The notes: generated by a model not told the origin, from the letters alone. A stretch of DNA of 34,992 bases from an uncultured Lachnospiraceae bacterium (GCA_946614165.1 CAMOGQ010000023.1:1-34992), one strand, 5' to 3'. Numbered from the stretch's first letter, positions 1 through 7,622 are shown. Numbers and translations: made by a program.

Positions 1-14
1 GCTGGTTAGATTGC

Positions 15-26
15 GGTAAATTTACC
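15..26. promoter_or_regulatory. 12-bp perfect palindrome upstream of MATE gene
   Basis: GGTAAATTTACC is a perfect 12-bp palindrome. It lies 31 bp upstream of the -35 element of the MATE promoter. A tandem AGTCA AGTCA follows at 31-40. It could be an operator for a regulator encoded to the left of the window, but no regulator gene is visible here. Confidence 0.35.
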
Positions 27-57
27 ACTAAGTCAAGTCAAACATTCATACTTTTGT

Positions 58-86
58 TTGCATTTGCCCTCCGGATACAGTATAGT
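58..86 (+). promoter_or_regulatory. Sigma-A type promoter of the MATE gene
   Basis: TTGCAT (58-63), a 17-bp spacer and TATAGT (81-86) fit the housekeeping promoter consensus. The element lies 41 bp upstream of the TTG start at 128, and the ribosome site AAAGGAG is at 112-118. Confidence 0.65.
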
Positions 87-127
87 CTCCTTCGTAAACA
101 AACAGCGTCTCAAAGGAGTGTTCAGTC

Positions 128-1474
128 TTGAAAGAAAACAAAATGGGCACCATGCCCGTAAAACAGCTGATCATCAGCATGTCCCTTCCCATGATGATCT
201 CCATGCTCATGCAGGCTCTCTACAGCGTGGTGGACTCCATCTTCGTATCCCACCTGTCCGAGCAGGCGCTGGCAGCGGTCACCTATGCCTTCCCCCTGCA
301 GAACATGATGATCGCCCTGGGCTCCGGTACCGGCGTCGGCATCAACGCCCTTCTGTCCAGATCCCTGGGGGAGCGGCGCTTCGACAGATCGGATGCGGCG
401 GCCAATACAGGCCTTCTTCTGACCTTCTGCAACGCTCTGCTCTTTATGGTGATCGGCCTTTTCGGAAGCCGCGCCTTCATTGCCACCCAGACCTCCCTCC
501 CGGAGATCCGGGAGATGGGCGCCGCCTACCTGTCCATCGTCTGCGGCTTTTCCTTCGGCCTCTTTTTCCAGATGACCTTTGAGCGCCTTCTGCAGTCCAC
601 CGGCCTGACGGTCTATTCCATGGCCTCCCAGCTGTCCGGCGCCATCATCAATACCATCCTGGATCCCATCATGATCTTCGGCCTTCTGGGCTGCCCCAGG
701 TTCGGAGTGGCCGGCGCCGCTTATGCCACCGTCATCGGCCAGTGTTTGGCGGCCCTGATCGGACTGGTTCTGAATCTTAAGAAGAATACGGAGATCCATT
801 TTTCCTTCAGAAGGATCCTCTCCCCGAAAGCGGAGACCATCGGCAGGATCTACTACGTGGGCGTGCCCTCCATCCTGATGATGTCCATCGGCTCTGTCAT
901 GACCTACGGCATGAACCAGATCCTGAGCATCTTTTCGGATACGGCCGTGGCAGTCTTCGGCGTCTACTTCAAGCTGCAGAGCTTCTTCTTCATGCCCGTC
1001 TTCGGCCTCAACAACGGCGTCATCCCCGTTCTGGCCTACAACTACGGGGCCAGAAAGAAGGAAAGAATCCGGGAAGCCCTCCGCTTTGCCATGCTGGTGG
1101 CCGTGGCCATCATGGGTTTCGGCACCCTGCTCTTCGAACTCATTCCCGCAAGGCTCCTGGGCTTTTTCAACGCCTCTGAAGAAATGCTGCAGATCGGCGT
1201 GCCGGCCCTCCGCATCATCTGCCTGTCCTACATGATGGCCGGCGCCTGTATTGCCATGGGCTCCATCTTCCAGGCCTTCTCCAGAAGTTTTTATTCCCTC
1301 TTTGTTTCCATCGGCAGACAGCTGGTGGTCCTTCTGCCGGCGGCCTGGCTGCTGTCCAGGACAGGCTCCGTGACCATGGTCTGGTGGGCCTTCCCCATCG
1401 CGGAGATGGTCTCCGGCATTCTGTCCGTGATCTTCTTCCGGAAGCTCTACAAAGAAGTGGTGGATCCCATGTGA
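128..1474 (+). CDS. MATE family efflux transporter
   Basis: A 448-residue integral membrane protein of the MATE (MatE) family, which exports drugs, organic cations or metabolites using a sodium or proton gradient. Length and pattern fit: twelve hydrophobic segments in two halves. The N-terminal half starts with a short polar stretch, then a helix rich in Ser, Met and Pro (about residues 14-35) followed by a V-x-S-I-F-V motif, typical of the family; a related arrangement recurs near residue 240. The start is TTG at 128, because AAAGGAG sits 9 bp upstream and a housekeeping promoter precedes it. The substrate cannot be told from sequence. The gene is apparently monocistronic, ending at the hairpin at 1531-1578. 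Confidence 0.93.
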   Translation: MKENKMGTMPVKQLIISMSLPMMISMLMQALYSVVDSIFVSHLSEQALAAVTYAFPLQNMMIALGSGTGVGINALLSRSLGERRFDRSDAAANTGLLLTFCNALLFMVIGLFGSRAFIATQTSLPEIREMGAAYLSIVCGFSFGLFFQMTFERLLQSTGLTVYSMASQLSGAIINTILDPIMIFGLLGCPRFGVAGAAYATVIGQCLAALIGLVLNLKKNTEIHFSFRRILSPKAETIGRIYYVGVPSILMMSIGSVMTYGMNQILSIFSDTAVAVFGVYFKLQSFFFMPVFGLNNGVIPVLAYNYGARKKERIREALRFAMLVAVAIMGFGTLLFELIPARLLGFFNASEEMLQIGVPALRIICLSYMMAGACIAMGSIFQAFSRSFYSLFVSIGRQLVVLLPAAWLLSRTGSVTMVWWAFPIAEMVSGILSVIFFRKLYKEVVDPM

Positions 1475-1530
1475 CCATTTGAGAAAAAAACAGGACGGCC
1501 CGGGGCATTCCTCCATGCCGCCCGAAACGG

Positions 1531-1578
1531 AAATACCCCTCCCGGCGCGCCATTTCCGGCGCCCTGGAGGGGTATTTT
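1531..1578. terminator. Hairpin terminator between MATE and D,D-carboxypeptidase genes
   Basis: AAATACCCCTCC (1531-1542) pairs perfectly with GGAGGGGTATTT (1566-1577) around a 23-nt GC-rich loop, followed by a short T run. It lies between two convergent genes and could serve both, but the U tracts are short on either strand. Confidence 0.6.
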
Positions 1579-1606
1579 GGGTCCAATGAAGGATGCTTTA
1601 CAGCAG

Positions 1607-1651
1607 TTATCCACAAAAAAGTGTGGATAAGTGTCATTTTTCTGTGGACAA
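1607..1651. other. Cluster of three DnaA-box-like 9-mers
   Basis: TTATCCACA (1607-1615) is followed 6 bp later by its exact inverse TGTGGATAA (1622-1630), then by TGTGGACAA (1643-1651, inverse of TTGTCCACA). The first two match the consensus DnaA box exactly; the third differs at one base. They occupy 45 bp of AT-rich intergenic DNA between convergent genes, starting 30 bp after the hairpin. The first pair can also fold as a 9-bp hairpin with a 6-nt loop, so an RNA role is an alternative. The neighbouring genes are not those of a chromosomal origin. Confidence 0.55.
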
Positions 1652-1661
1652 AAGTACAAAC

Positions 1662-2921
1662 TTACTTCGCATAGCGTTCATAAATGCGGCAGTGATCATA
1701 GATGCAGTTCCAGGAACCGGTGGAGTTTCCTGTCACGCAGATATAGCGCTTTCCGCTGTTGGTGATGGCGTAGGAGACGGCGCAGCTGCCCGCTTCATCC
1801 ACGTAGCCGGTCTTGGCGGATTCGACCACGCCGAAATCGTCGTCATAGTCCTCGATCCGGCGGAGGAAGACGTTGGACATGAAGATGCCGTCGGGATGCT
1901 CCTTTGTGGCGCCGGTGGTATAGGTATGGGCCGTAAGGGCCTCCCTGCAGACTTTGACTTCCAGAGCCGCCTTCATGATCATGGCCATGTCGACGACGGT
2001 ACAGTGGAGATCCTCGTCGTAGATGCCCACGGCGTTGGTGAAGTGGGCCGTTTTGTCCCTTCCCAGCTCCTTTACCTTTGCGTTCATCAGGTCCGCAAAG
2101 GCTTCGTGGGAGCCGGCGACATACTCCGCAAGAGAGACGGCCGCATCGGCGCCGGAAGGAAGAATGGTGCAGTAGAGCATGTCTCTGGCGGAGACCCGCT
2201 CGCCCACCTCCAATCCGGCGGCGGAGGATTCCGTTACAAAGGCGTAGTCGTTGGCGGACATGGTCATGGTGACCTTTTTATCCAGATCCTCGATCTGTTC
2301 CGAGCAGACCAGGATGGTCAGGACCTTGGTCATGGAAGCGGGATTCATGACGGTGGCGGCGTTCCTGGCGGCCTCGATCCTGTTGGTCTCGGCGTTGACC
2401 AGGACGATGTACTGGCTGTAGATGTCCTCGTCCTCGATGGGACGGGTCTTTTTATAGGATTTCGCATCATAGCCCTCCGCAAAGAATTCGGCGTCCGCGG
2501 ATCTTTCGGGTATGTAGGCGGCTTCCTCCGCCTCCTCTTTTTTCTTCTTTTTCTTCTTCTTTTTTTCCTGCTGCTCCTGGGCCTTTTCTTCTTTTTCTTC
2601 TTCTTCTTTTTCTTCTTCTGCCTTTTCCGCTTCTGCCTTTTCCTGGGCAGGCTCTTTTTCCTTTTGGGATTCTGCCTGGGGGGCCTCCTGCTGACTGGCG
2701 TAGGCAGGCTTATCTGTCTTTGAGATGATCTGGACCTGGTCTTCTCTGGAAGCGTCTCCCCTGCGGCTGCCGGCCAGGCTGACAAGACCGAAGAGGGCGG
2801 CGGTGACCAGGACGATCAGAAGAAGGGTCCTGCGGAAGATCTGCTGCTGGCGGCGGCGCTTGAGCCTCTGCCGCCGTTTTCTTCGCAGCTCGGCATTATC
2901 CAGTCCGTTGCGAGATTCCAT
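1662..2921 (-). CDS. D-alanyl-D-alanine carboxypeptidase (S11), membrane-anchored with charged linker
   Basis: A 419-residue penicillin-binding enzyme that trims the terminal D-Ala from peptidoglycan stem peptides outside the membrane. The N terminus is basic (residues 11-24) with one transmembrane helix (about 31-50). An extraordinary Lys/Glu linker follows (about 85-136), including a run of nine lysines. The catalytic domain starts near 165: active-site SMTK (196-199) and KTG (370-372) are clear. The second motif, normally S-x-N, reads SGA (256-258) in an otherwise typical P-S-G-x-D-A-A context. No C-terminal amphipathic anchor is seen, and the N-terminal helix may replace it. The ATG start follows AGAGG. 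A promoter fits at 3047-3075 on the same strand. Confidence 0.9.
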   Translation of the reverse strand: MESRNGLDNAELRRKRRQRLKRRRQQQIFRRTLLLIVLVTAALFGLVSLAGSRRGDASREDQVQIISKTDKPAYASQQEAPQAESQKEKEPAQEKAEAEKAEEEKEEEEKEEKAQEQQEKKKKKKKKKEEAEEAAYIPERSADAEFFAEGYDAKSYKKTRPIEDEDIYSQYIVLVNAETNRIEAARNAATVMNPASMTKVLTILVCSEQIEDLDKKVTMTMSANDYAFVTESSAAGLEVGERVSARDMLYCTILPSGADAAVSLAEYVAGSHEAFADLMNAKVKELGRDKTAHFTNAVGIYDEDLHCTVVDMAMIMKAALEVKVCREALTAHTYTTGATKEHPDGIFMSNVFLRRIEDYDDDFGVVESAKTGYVDEAGSCAVSYAITNSGKRYICVTGNSTGSWNCIYDHCRIYERYAK

Positions 2922-3046
2922 AAAGCCTCTTTCCGGAGCGCGGATCTGCGGCGGGAGAGGAAGCGCTCCTTTCCGGTATCCCGCCTGAAAAGACCTTTCT
3001 TAAAAGGCCTTAATAAGTTGTCCTTCCGAGGAAAGTATCAGTTTAC

Positions 3047-3075
3047 ATTTTATCTGCCAAAGGGGCGCTTTGCAA
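3047..3075 (-). promoter_or_regulatory. Promoter of the D,D-carboxypeptidase gene
   Basis: On the minus strand TTGCAA (3075-3070), 17 bp and TAAAAT (3052-3047) match a housekeeping promoter. The -35 lies within the loop of an inverted repeat, AAAGGGGC (3059-3066) / GCCCCTTT (3089-3096), which might be an operator. Confidence 0.5.
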
Positions 3076-3117
3076 CCGGGATTCACAGGCCCCTTTCAAC
3101 TTTAACGGTCTCTGCCC

Positions 3118-3146
3118 TCGACAAGAGGCACCGTGTCGGATATATT
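3118..3146 (+). promoter_or_regulatory. Promoter of the lysozyme-like gene
   Basis: TCGACA (3118-3123), a 17-bp spacer and TATATT (3141-3146) lie about 65 bp upstream of the TTG start. It diverges from the carboxypeptidase promoter, so the two wall-enzyme genes share one 289-bp intergenic region. Confidence 0.5.
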
Positions 3147-3210
3147 AATATTCTGAAACAGTCAGACAGACGAAAATAAACAGGATTTTGATCAGGAGGC
3201 AGGCAGAAGT

Positions 3211-3924
3211 TTGGCAGCCAGGACAGGGAGAAGCACCAGGTCCTCTGGAGGCAGAGGATCTGCAGGAAGAACAGGAAGTTCATACAGCAGAACAGGCAGC
3301 AGAAGGCGGAGGAGAAACCGCCGCCGCAGGAGCTGGTGGACGGAAGGAGGGACCATCAAGGTCCTTCTGGCCGTTATTGCCGCCTTCTGTCTTCTGGGCT
3401 TTATCCATTTCCGCAACCTGGCGGATACGGCAAGGACCAGAGATCTGAGCGACGAGGTCCTTGCCTACCAGGGGACCGTGGAAAGGATCGCCGCGGAGGA
3501 AGGCGTGGGAGATTATACGCCTTATCTTCTGGCCATCATGCAGGTGGAATCCAAGGGACAGGGGAACGACGTCATGCAGTCCTCGGAGTCCCTGGGCCTT
3601 TCGCCCAATTCCCTGGGACCGGAGGAGTCCATCCGTCAGGCCTGCGTTTATTTTGCTGCTCTTTTAAAGATCGCCGAGAACAAAGAATGCGATATCCTGA
3701 GCGTGATCCAGGCCTATAACTTCGGACCGGGCTACCTGGACTATGTGGCAGGAAAGGGAGGAAAACACAGCTTCAGGCTGGCGGAGGAATTCTCCGGAGA
3801 GAAAGCCTCCTGGAACAAGACCAAGTACATGAATCCCGTCGCCATTGCCAGGAACGGGGGCTGGCGCTATACCTTCGGAAACATGTTTTACGCAGATCTG
3901 GTGACCCAGTATCTGATCCTGTAG
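3211..3924 (+). CDS. Membrane-anchored lysozyme / lytic transglycosylase-like protein (CwlT-type)
   Basis: A 237-residue protein predicted to cut peptidoglycan glycan strands at the outer membrane face. A Ser/Gly/Arg-rich basic cytoplasmic tail (1-45, several Arg runs) precedes one membrane helix (about 49-66). The lysozyme-like domain follows (about 75-237). It resembles the N-terminal muramidase domain of CwlT: A-I-M-Q-V-E-S-K-G carries the presumed catalytic Glu113, and A-Y-N-F-G-P-G and the late aromatic motif support the fold. The start is TTG at 3211, with AGGAGG at 3194-3199. No second (NlpC/P60) domain is present, unlike full CwlT. It is transcribed divergently from the D,D-carboxypeptidase gene, suggesting a shared wall-remodelling context. 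The polar tail is unusual and of unknown role. Confidence 0.85.
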   Translation: MAARTGRSTRSSGGRGSAGRTGSSYSRTGSRRRRRNRRRRSWWTEGGTIKVLLAVIAAFCLLGFIHFRNLADTARTRDLSDEVLAYQGTVERIAAEEGVGDYTPYLLAIMQVESKGQGNDVMQSSESLGLSPNSLGPEESIRQACVYFAALLKIAENKECDILSVIQAYNFGPGYLDYVAGKGGKHSFRLAEEFSGEKASWNKTKYMNPVAIARNGGWRYTFGNMFYADLVTQYLIL

Positions 3925-3975
3925 GAGACTTAAAAATACAGGGACCGGAAGAACAGAAAGAAATAAAGAGAAGAT

Positions 3976-4008
3976 AAAAAACCTTCCGGCAGCGCCGGAA
4001 GGTTTTTT
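3976..4008. terminator. Bidirectional intrinsic terminator
   Basis: A 10-bp GC-rich stem, ACCTTCCGGC (3981-3990) / GCCGGAAGGT (3994-4003), with a 3-nt loop is flanked by a run of A on the left and a run of T on the right. It can end transcription from both the lysozyme-like gene and the convergent transporter gene. Confidence 0.88.
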
Positions 4009-4028
4009 CATGGAATTGTTTTATACGG

Positions 4029-4970
4029 TCAGGCCCCGGTCTCCGCTTCAGGCGCCCGGGCCTGCTTTTTCTCCCCTGCGGGAAGCTGGGAGAGCAGGAT
4101 GGAGACAAACATGAGGGCGCAGCCGGAAAGCTCTCTGACGGACAGGGTCTGATGGAGGATCAGCCAGCCGGTCAGGGCCGCGAAAACGCTCTCCAGGCTC
4201 ATGACCAGGGAGGCGATGGTGGGATCCAGGTGCTTCTGGGTGATGACCTGGAGGGTATAGGCGATGCCGCTGGACATAACGCCCGCGTACAGGATGGACC
4301 AGAAGGCCAGCTGCAGGGAGGGCAGGGTGGGGGTCTCAAAGATAAACATGAAGACCGTGGACAGGAGGGCCTCCGCAAAAAACTCCAGGCAGGTCAGAAG
4401 GATCCCGTTCATCAGGGGGGCGTACCGGTTGATCGAAAGGATCTGGAAGGCAAAAAGGAAGGCGGAGAGAAGGACCAGGGAATCTCCCTTTTCCAGGTAA
4501 AAGCCGCCCTGCATGCTCAGGAGATAGAGGCCTGCCACCGACAGAAGGACGCAGAGCCAGACCCTGGCCGGGACCTTTTTCTTAAGAAAGATGGACAGGA
4601 TGGGGACGATGACCACGTACATGGTGGTGATAAAGCCCGCCTTCGCGGTGGTGGTATAGGCTATGCCGGCCTGCTGGGCCCAGGAAGCGGCAAAGAGAAA
4701 GAAGCCGCAGATCATGCCGCCTTTAAGCTTTGCCCCCCGGGGCAGGGCGTCCCTGCCAGAGGGGACGTCTGTGTCCTGAAGCGCCGGAAAGATCCTTTGC
4801 AGGCGCAGGAGAAGGACCATGAGGAGCCAGCCGATCCAGGAGCGGGCCGCCAGAAAGGTAAAGGGACCCACGTAGGAAGCGCCTACGGACTGGGCCACAA
4901 AGGCAGAGCCCCAGATCAGGGCTGCGAGTGTCAGCAGAAGGGTATAAAAAAGTTCGTTTTTCTGTTTCAA
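4029..4970 (-). CDS. EamA/DMT family transporter
   Basis: A 313-residue membrane protein of the drug/metabolite transporter superfamily with ten predicted helices in two EamA repeats. The first begins with the typical A-A-L-I-W-G-S-A-F segment near residue 15. The second (about 165-300) has the P-T-I-A-S-L-V-M-S-L-E-S-V-F-A signature. It probably exports amino acids or other small metabolites; the substrate is not predictable. I chose TTG at 4970 because GGAGG lies exactly 6 bp upstream (4981-4977). A longer GTG-initiated version from 5009 would add 13 residues but has no visible ribosome site. A 27-bp imperfect palindrome (4999-5025) lies just upstream. Confidence 0.88.
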   Translation of the reverse strand: MKQKNELFYTLLLTLAALIWGSAFVAQSVGASYVGPFTFLAARSWIGWLLMVLLLRLQRIFPALQDTDVPSGRDALPRGAKLKGGMICGFFLFAASWAQQAGIAYTTTAKAGFITTMYVVIVPILSIFLKKKVPARVWLCVLLSVAGLYLLSMQGGFYLEKGDSLVLLSAFLFAFQILSINRYAPLMNGILLTCLEFFAEALLSTVFMFIFETPTLPSLQLAFWSILYAGVMSSGIAYTLQVITQKHLDPTIASLVMSLESVFAALTGWLILHQTLSVRELSGCALMFVSILLSQLPAGEKKQARAPEAETGA

Positions 4971-4998
4971 GGAAAGCCTCCGTATACGGCTGGAGCCA

Positions 4999-5025
4999 GA
5001 TAGTGTCACAGTGAGTTACTCTATC
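4999..5025. promoter_or_regulatory. Imperfect palindrome, candidate operator of the EamA gene
   Basis: Half-sites GATAGTGTCAC and (inverse) GATAGAGTAAC agree at 9 of 11 positions and are separated by 5 bp. The size and spacing suit a dimeric repressor of the TetR type. It lies 29 bp upstream of the preferred start. No regulator gene is adjacent. Confidence 0.4.
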
Positions 5026-5102
5026 ACAAAGAGAAGAGGCTTTCCAGTATATTTAAGGCGGGGATGGAGAAAGCGGTGCCTGAAGAGAGGTGATCCGGCA
5101 GG

Positions 5103-5131
5103 TTCACAGACGGTTTTTTATGTAGTAGAAT
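5103..5131 (+). promoter_or_regulatory. Promoter of the nitroreductase-pepF operon
   Basis: TTCACA (5103-5108), a 17-bp spacer and TAGAAT (5126-5131) lie 49 bp upstream of the start codon. A perfect 8-bp-arm hairpin (5150-5166, GCCGCAGG/CCTGCGGC) lies in the leader directly before the ribosome site. Confidence 0.5.
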
Positions 5132-5180
5132 CAGTTCAGAAAAGAAAAGGCCGCAGGGCCTGCGGCGGAAAGGAATACCT

Positions 5181-5762
5181 ATGGTCAAGGATCTGATCAT
5201 TAAAAACAGGAGCTATCGCGGCTATGACGAGTCCTATACATTTACTGAGGAGCAGCTGAAAAACTACGTGGACGGAGCGAGGCTTGTCGCTTCTACCGTC
5301 AATCTCCAGCCTCTTAAATATTTCATCGCCTGGAAGAAGGAGGACGTGGACAAAGTCCAGTGCAGGATCAGATGGGCCAGGCAGCTTCCCCAGATAACCC
5401 TTCCCCATCCCGGCATGTGTCCCACCGGTTTTGTGGTCATCTGCCAGGATACGAACATTTCCGACAACCTGGCACGTTTTATGAAGGACGTGGGCATCGC
5501 AGCTCAGTCCATCCTGCTGATGGCTGTGGAGGAGGGCCTGGGCGGCTGCATGATCGGCAGCTTCAGGCCCGACGAGATAGCGGAAGGCCTTGGCCTTGCC
5601 GACAATCTCCATCCCCTTCTGGTGGTGGCCCTGGGAAAGCCTGCCGAGACCATTGTCCTGACGGATGTGGGAGAAGAGGGAAATACGGCTTACTACCGGG
5701 ATGAGAACGACGTCCACTACGTTCCCAAGCGAAGCCTTGAGGAACTTGTTATTAACGGCTGA
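5181..5762 (+). CDS. Nitroreductase family protein
   Basis: A 193-residue flavin-dependent oxidoreductase of the nitroreductase fold, presumably FMN-binding and NAD(P)H-using, cytoplasmic. The N-terminal N-R-S-Y-R-G-Y motif (about residues 9-15) corresponds to the R-R-S-x-R-x-Y phosphate/FMN-binding motif. The E-E-G-L-G-G-C-M-I-G segment (about 116-125) and A-L-G-K-P near 152 are also typical. The family's usual mid-region is partly divergent, with a W-A-R-Q-L-P-Q-I-T stretch. The natural substrate is unknown. The ATG start has AAAGGA 6 bp upstream. It precedes pepF by 14 bp and is likely co-transcribed with it. Confidence 0.87.
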   Translation: MVKDLIIKNRSYRGYDESYTFTEEQLKNYVDGARLVASTVNLQPLKYFIAWKKEDVDKVQCRIRWARQLPQITLPHPGMCPTGFVVICQDTNISDNLARFMKDVGIAAQSILLMAVEEGLGGCMIGSFRPDEIAEGLGLADNLHPLLVVALGKPAETIVLTDVGEEGNTAYYRDENDVHYVPKRSLEELVING

Positions 5763-5776
5763 AGGAAAGGATAAAA

Positions 5777-7579
5777 ATGGAACAGAGAGTACCGAAAAGA
5801 AATGAGGTCCCCGCTGAGCTGACATGGGACCTCTCGGATATCTATAAGGATACGGCGGCCTGGGAGGCCGACGGTAAAAAAGCCATGGACCTGGCGGACC
5901 AGCTGGCTGCCATGGAAGGCAGGGCTGCGGAAAGCGCATCCTCCCTGCTTCGCGCCATGGACCTTTATGCGGAGTGCATGGAGAGGACCTATTCCGTATA
6001 CTCCTACGCCATGATGAAAAACGACGAGGATACCAGGGAAAGCGCGGGCCAGGAGCTGGTCTTCAGGGCCCAGAGCCTGAACACAAAGGTCTCTGAGAAG
6101 ATCTCTTTCCTGGAGCCGGAGATCCTCTCCCTGCCCTCCAAGACCCTTGCCTCTTACTTTGAAAAAGAGCCAGGCCTTTCCGCCTACAGGGTGGCCATCC
6201 GGGACATGGTCCGTTTAAAGGACCACTCCTTAAGCAAGGAGGCGGAGCGCCTTCTGGCCTCTGCCGGGGAAATGGCCCAGGTCAGCGTCAACACCTTCGG
6301 CATGCTGACGGACGCGGACATGAAATTCCCTTCCGTCATGAGAGAGGGCGGGGAGATCCAGATCACGGGCGGCCGCTTTGTCCCCCTGCAGATGTCCCCC
6401 GACAGGGACCTGCGCCGGGAAGTCTTTGAGAAGTTCTACGGGACCTATAAGCAGTTCGGCAATACCCTGGCTTCTCTCTACGACGGACAGATCCGCCAGC
6501 AGATCTTCTTTGCCAGGGCCAGGAAGTATCCTTCCACCTTCGAAGCCGCCGTGGCCGGGGTGGACGTATCCTCCGCTGTCTGCGACAACCTGATCGAGTC
6601 GGTCCACAGGGGTCTTGACAAGATGTACCGCTATGTCCGCCTGCGCAAAAAGATGCTGGGGGTGGAAGAGCTCCACATGTACGACGTCTATACCCCCATC
6701 GTAAAGGACTTCGAAATGAAGGTCTCCTACGAAGAGGCAAAGGAGATCTCTCTGAAGGCCCTGGCCCCTCTGGGAGAGGACTACCTGGCCGTGGTCCGAA
6801 AGGCCTATGAGGACAGGTGGATCGATGTAATGGAGAACGAGGGCAAGAGGAGCGGCGCCTATTCCGGCGGTGTCTACAGAGTCCATCCCTACATGCTGCT
6901 CAACTACAACGGGACCCTGGACGATGTCTTTATCCTGGTCCACGAGATGGGACACTCCCTCCACACCTGGCTCTCCGCGAGGAACCAGAGCTTTCTGAAT
7001 GCGGATTACAAGATCTTTGTGGCCGAGGTGGCTTCCACCACCAACGAGCTGCTCCTTATCCACTACCTGCTGGAGAGAGCCTCTTCCAGAGAAGAGAAGG
7101 CCTATCTGATCAACCATCTGCTGGATTCCTTCAAGGGGACCCTCTACCGCCAGACCATGTTTGAGGAATTCGAGAGAAAGACCAACCTTATGGCGGAAGC
7201 GGGACAGCCTCTGACGGCATCTGTTCTTTCCGATACCTACATGGAACTGAACAGGCTCTACTTCGGCCCCGACATGGTCTCCGACGACCTGATCGCCTGG
7301 GAATGGAGCCGGATCCCCCACTTCTACTACAACTTCTATGTCTATCAGTATGCCACCAGCTTTGCGGCGGCAGCGGCCATATCCAGAAAGATCCTGGAAG
7401 GGGAAGAAGGAGCGGTGGAGAACTATCTGAAGTTCCTCTCCAGCGGCTGCACCAAAGATCCCATCAGCCTTCTGAAGACGGCAGGGGTGGATCTGTCCAC
7501 AGGAAAGGTAGTGGACGAAGCCCTGGAGGTCTTTGAGGGCGCCATCCGTCAGATGGAAGAGCTGTTTGCAGAAGAATAA
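5777..7579 (+). CDS. pepF: Oligoendopeptidase F
   Basis: A 600-residue cytoplasmic zinc metallopeptidase of family M3B that cleaves short peptides, feeding amino-acid recycling. The zinc motif HEMGH is at 389-393, with Glu390 as catalytic base, and the third ligand is probably Glu417 in V-A-E-V-A-S-T, 24 residues downstream. The N-terminal half is helical with the family's P-A-E-L-T-W-D-L-S-D-I-Y opening. Length matches PepF from other Bacillota (about 600). The ribosome site AAGGA precedes the ATG. It is the second gene after the nitroreductase and ends at a strong hairpin terminator. Confidence 0.95.
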   Translation: MEQRVPKRNEVPAELTWDLSDIYKDTAAWEADGKKAMDLADQLAAMEGRAAESASSLLRAMDLYAECMERTYSVYSYAMMKNDEDTRESAGQELVFRAQSLNTKVSEKISFLEPEILSLPSKTLASYFEKEPGLSAYRVAIRDMVRLKDHSLSKEAERLLASAGEMAQVSVNTFGMLTDADMKFPSVMREGGEIQITGGRFVPLQMSPDRDLRREVFEKFYGTYKQFGNTLASLYDGQIRQQIFFARARKYPSTFEAAVAGVDVSSAVCDNLIESVHRGLDKMYRYVRLRKKMLGVEELHMYDVYTPIVKDFEMKVSYEEAKEISLKALAPLGEDYLAVVRKAYEDRWIDVMENEGKRSGAYSGGVYRVHPYMLLNYNGTLDDVFILVHEMGHSLHTWLSARNQSFLNADYKIFVAEVASTTNELLLIHYLLERASSREEKAYLINHLLDSFKGTLYRQTMFEEFERKTNLMAEAGQPLTASVLSDTYMELNRLYFGPDMVSDDLIAWEWSRIPHFYYNFYVYQYATSFAAAAAISRKILEGEEGAVENYLKFLSSGCTKDPISLLKTAGVDLSTGKVVDEALEVFEGAIRQMEELFAEE

Positions 7580-7588
7580 AGATAAGAG

Positions 7589-7622
7589 AACGGCACAGCC
7601 CATAAAGCGGCTGTGCCGTTTT
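7589..7622 (+). terminator. Intrinsic terminator after pepF
   Basis: AACGGCACAGCC (7589-7600) pairs with GGCTGTGCCGTT (7609-7620) over 12 bp with an 8-nt loop, followed by TTTT. It isolates pepF from the AT-rich island to the right. Confidence 0.85.

Noticed and set aside
122..1516. 464-residue minus-strand frame across the MATE gene
   Set aside because: Antisense shadow with Gly/His/Asp bias; the MATE protein on the plus strand has clear family features.
1593..2723. 376-residue open frame on the plus strand
   Set aside because: It is the antisense of the D,D-carboxypeptidase; its poly-Phe/Leu tract is just the complement of the Lys/Glu linker. It also starts before the DnaA-box cluster without a ribosome site.
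4971..5009. GTG start for the EamA transporter
   Set aside because: No ribosome site; TTG at 4970 has GGAGG 6 bp upstream.
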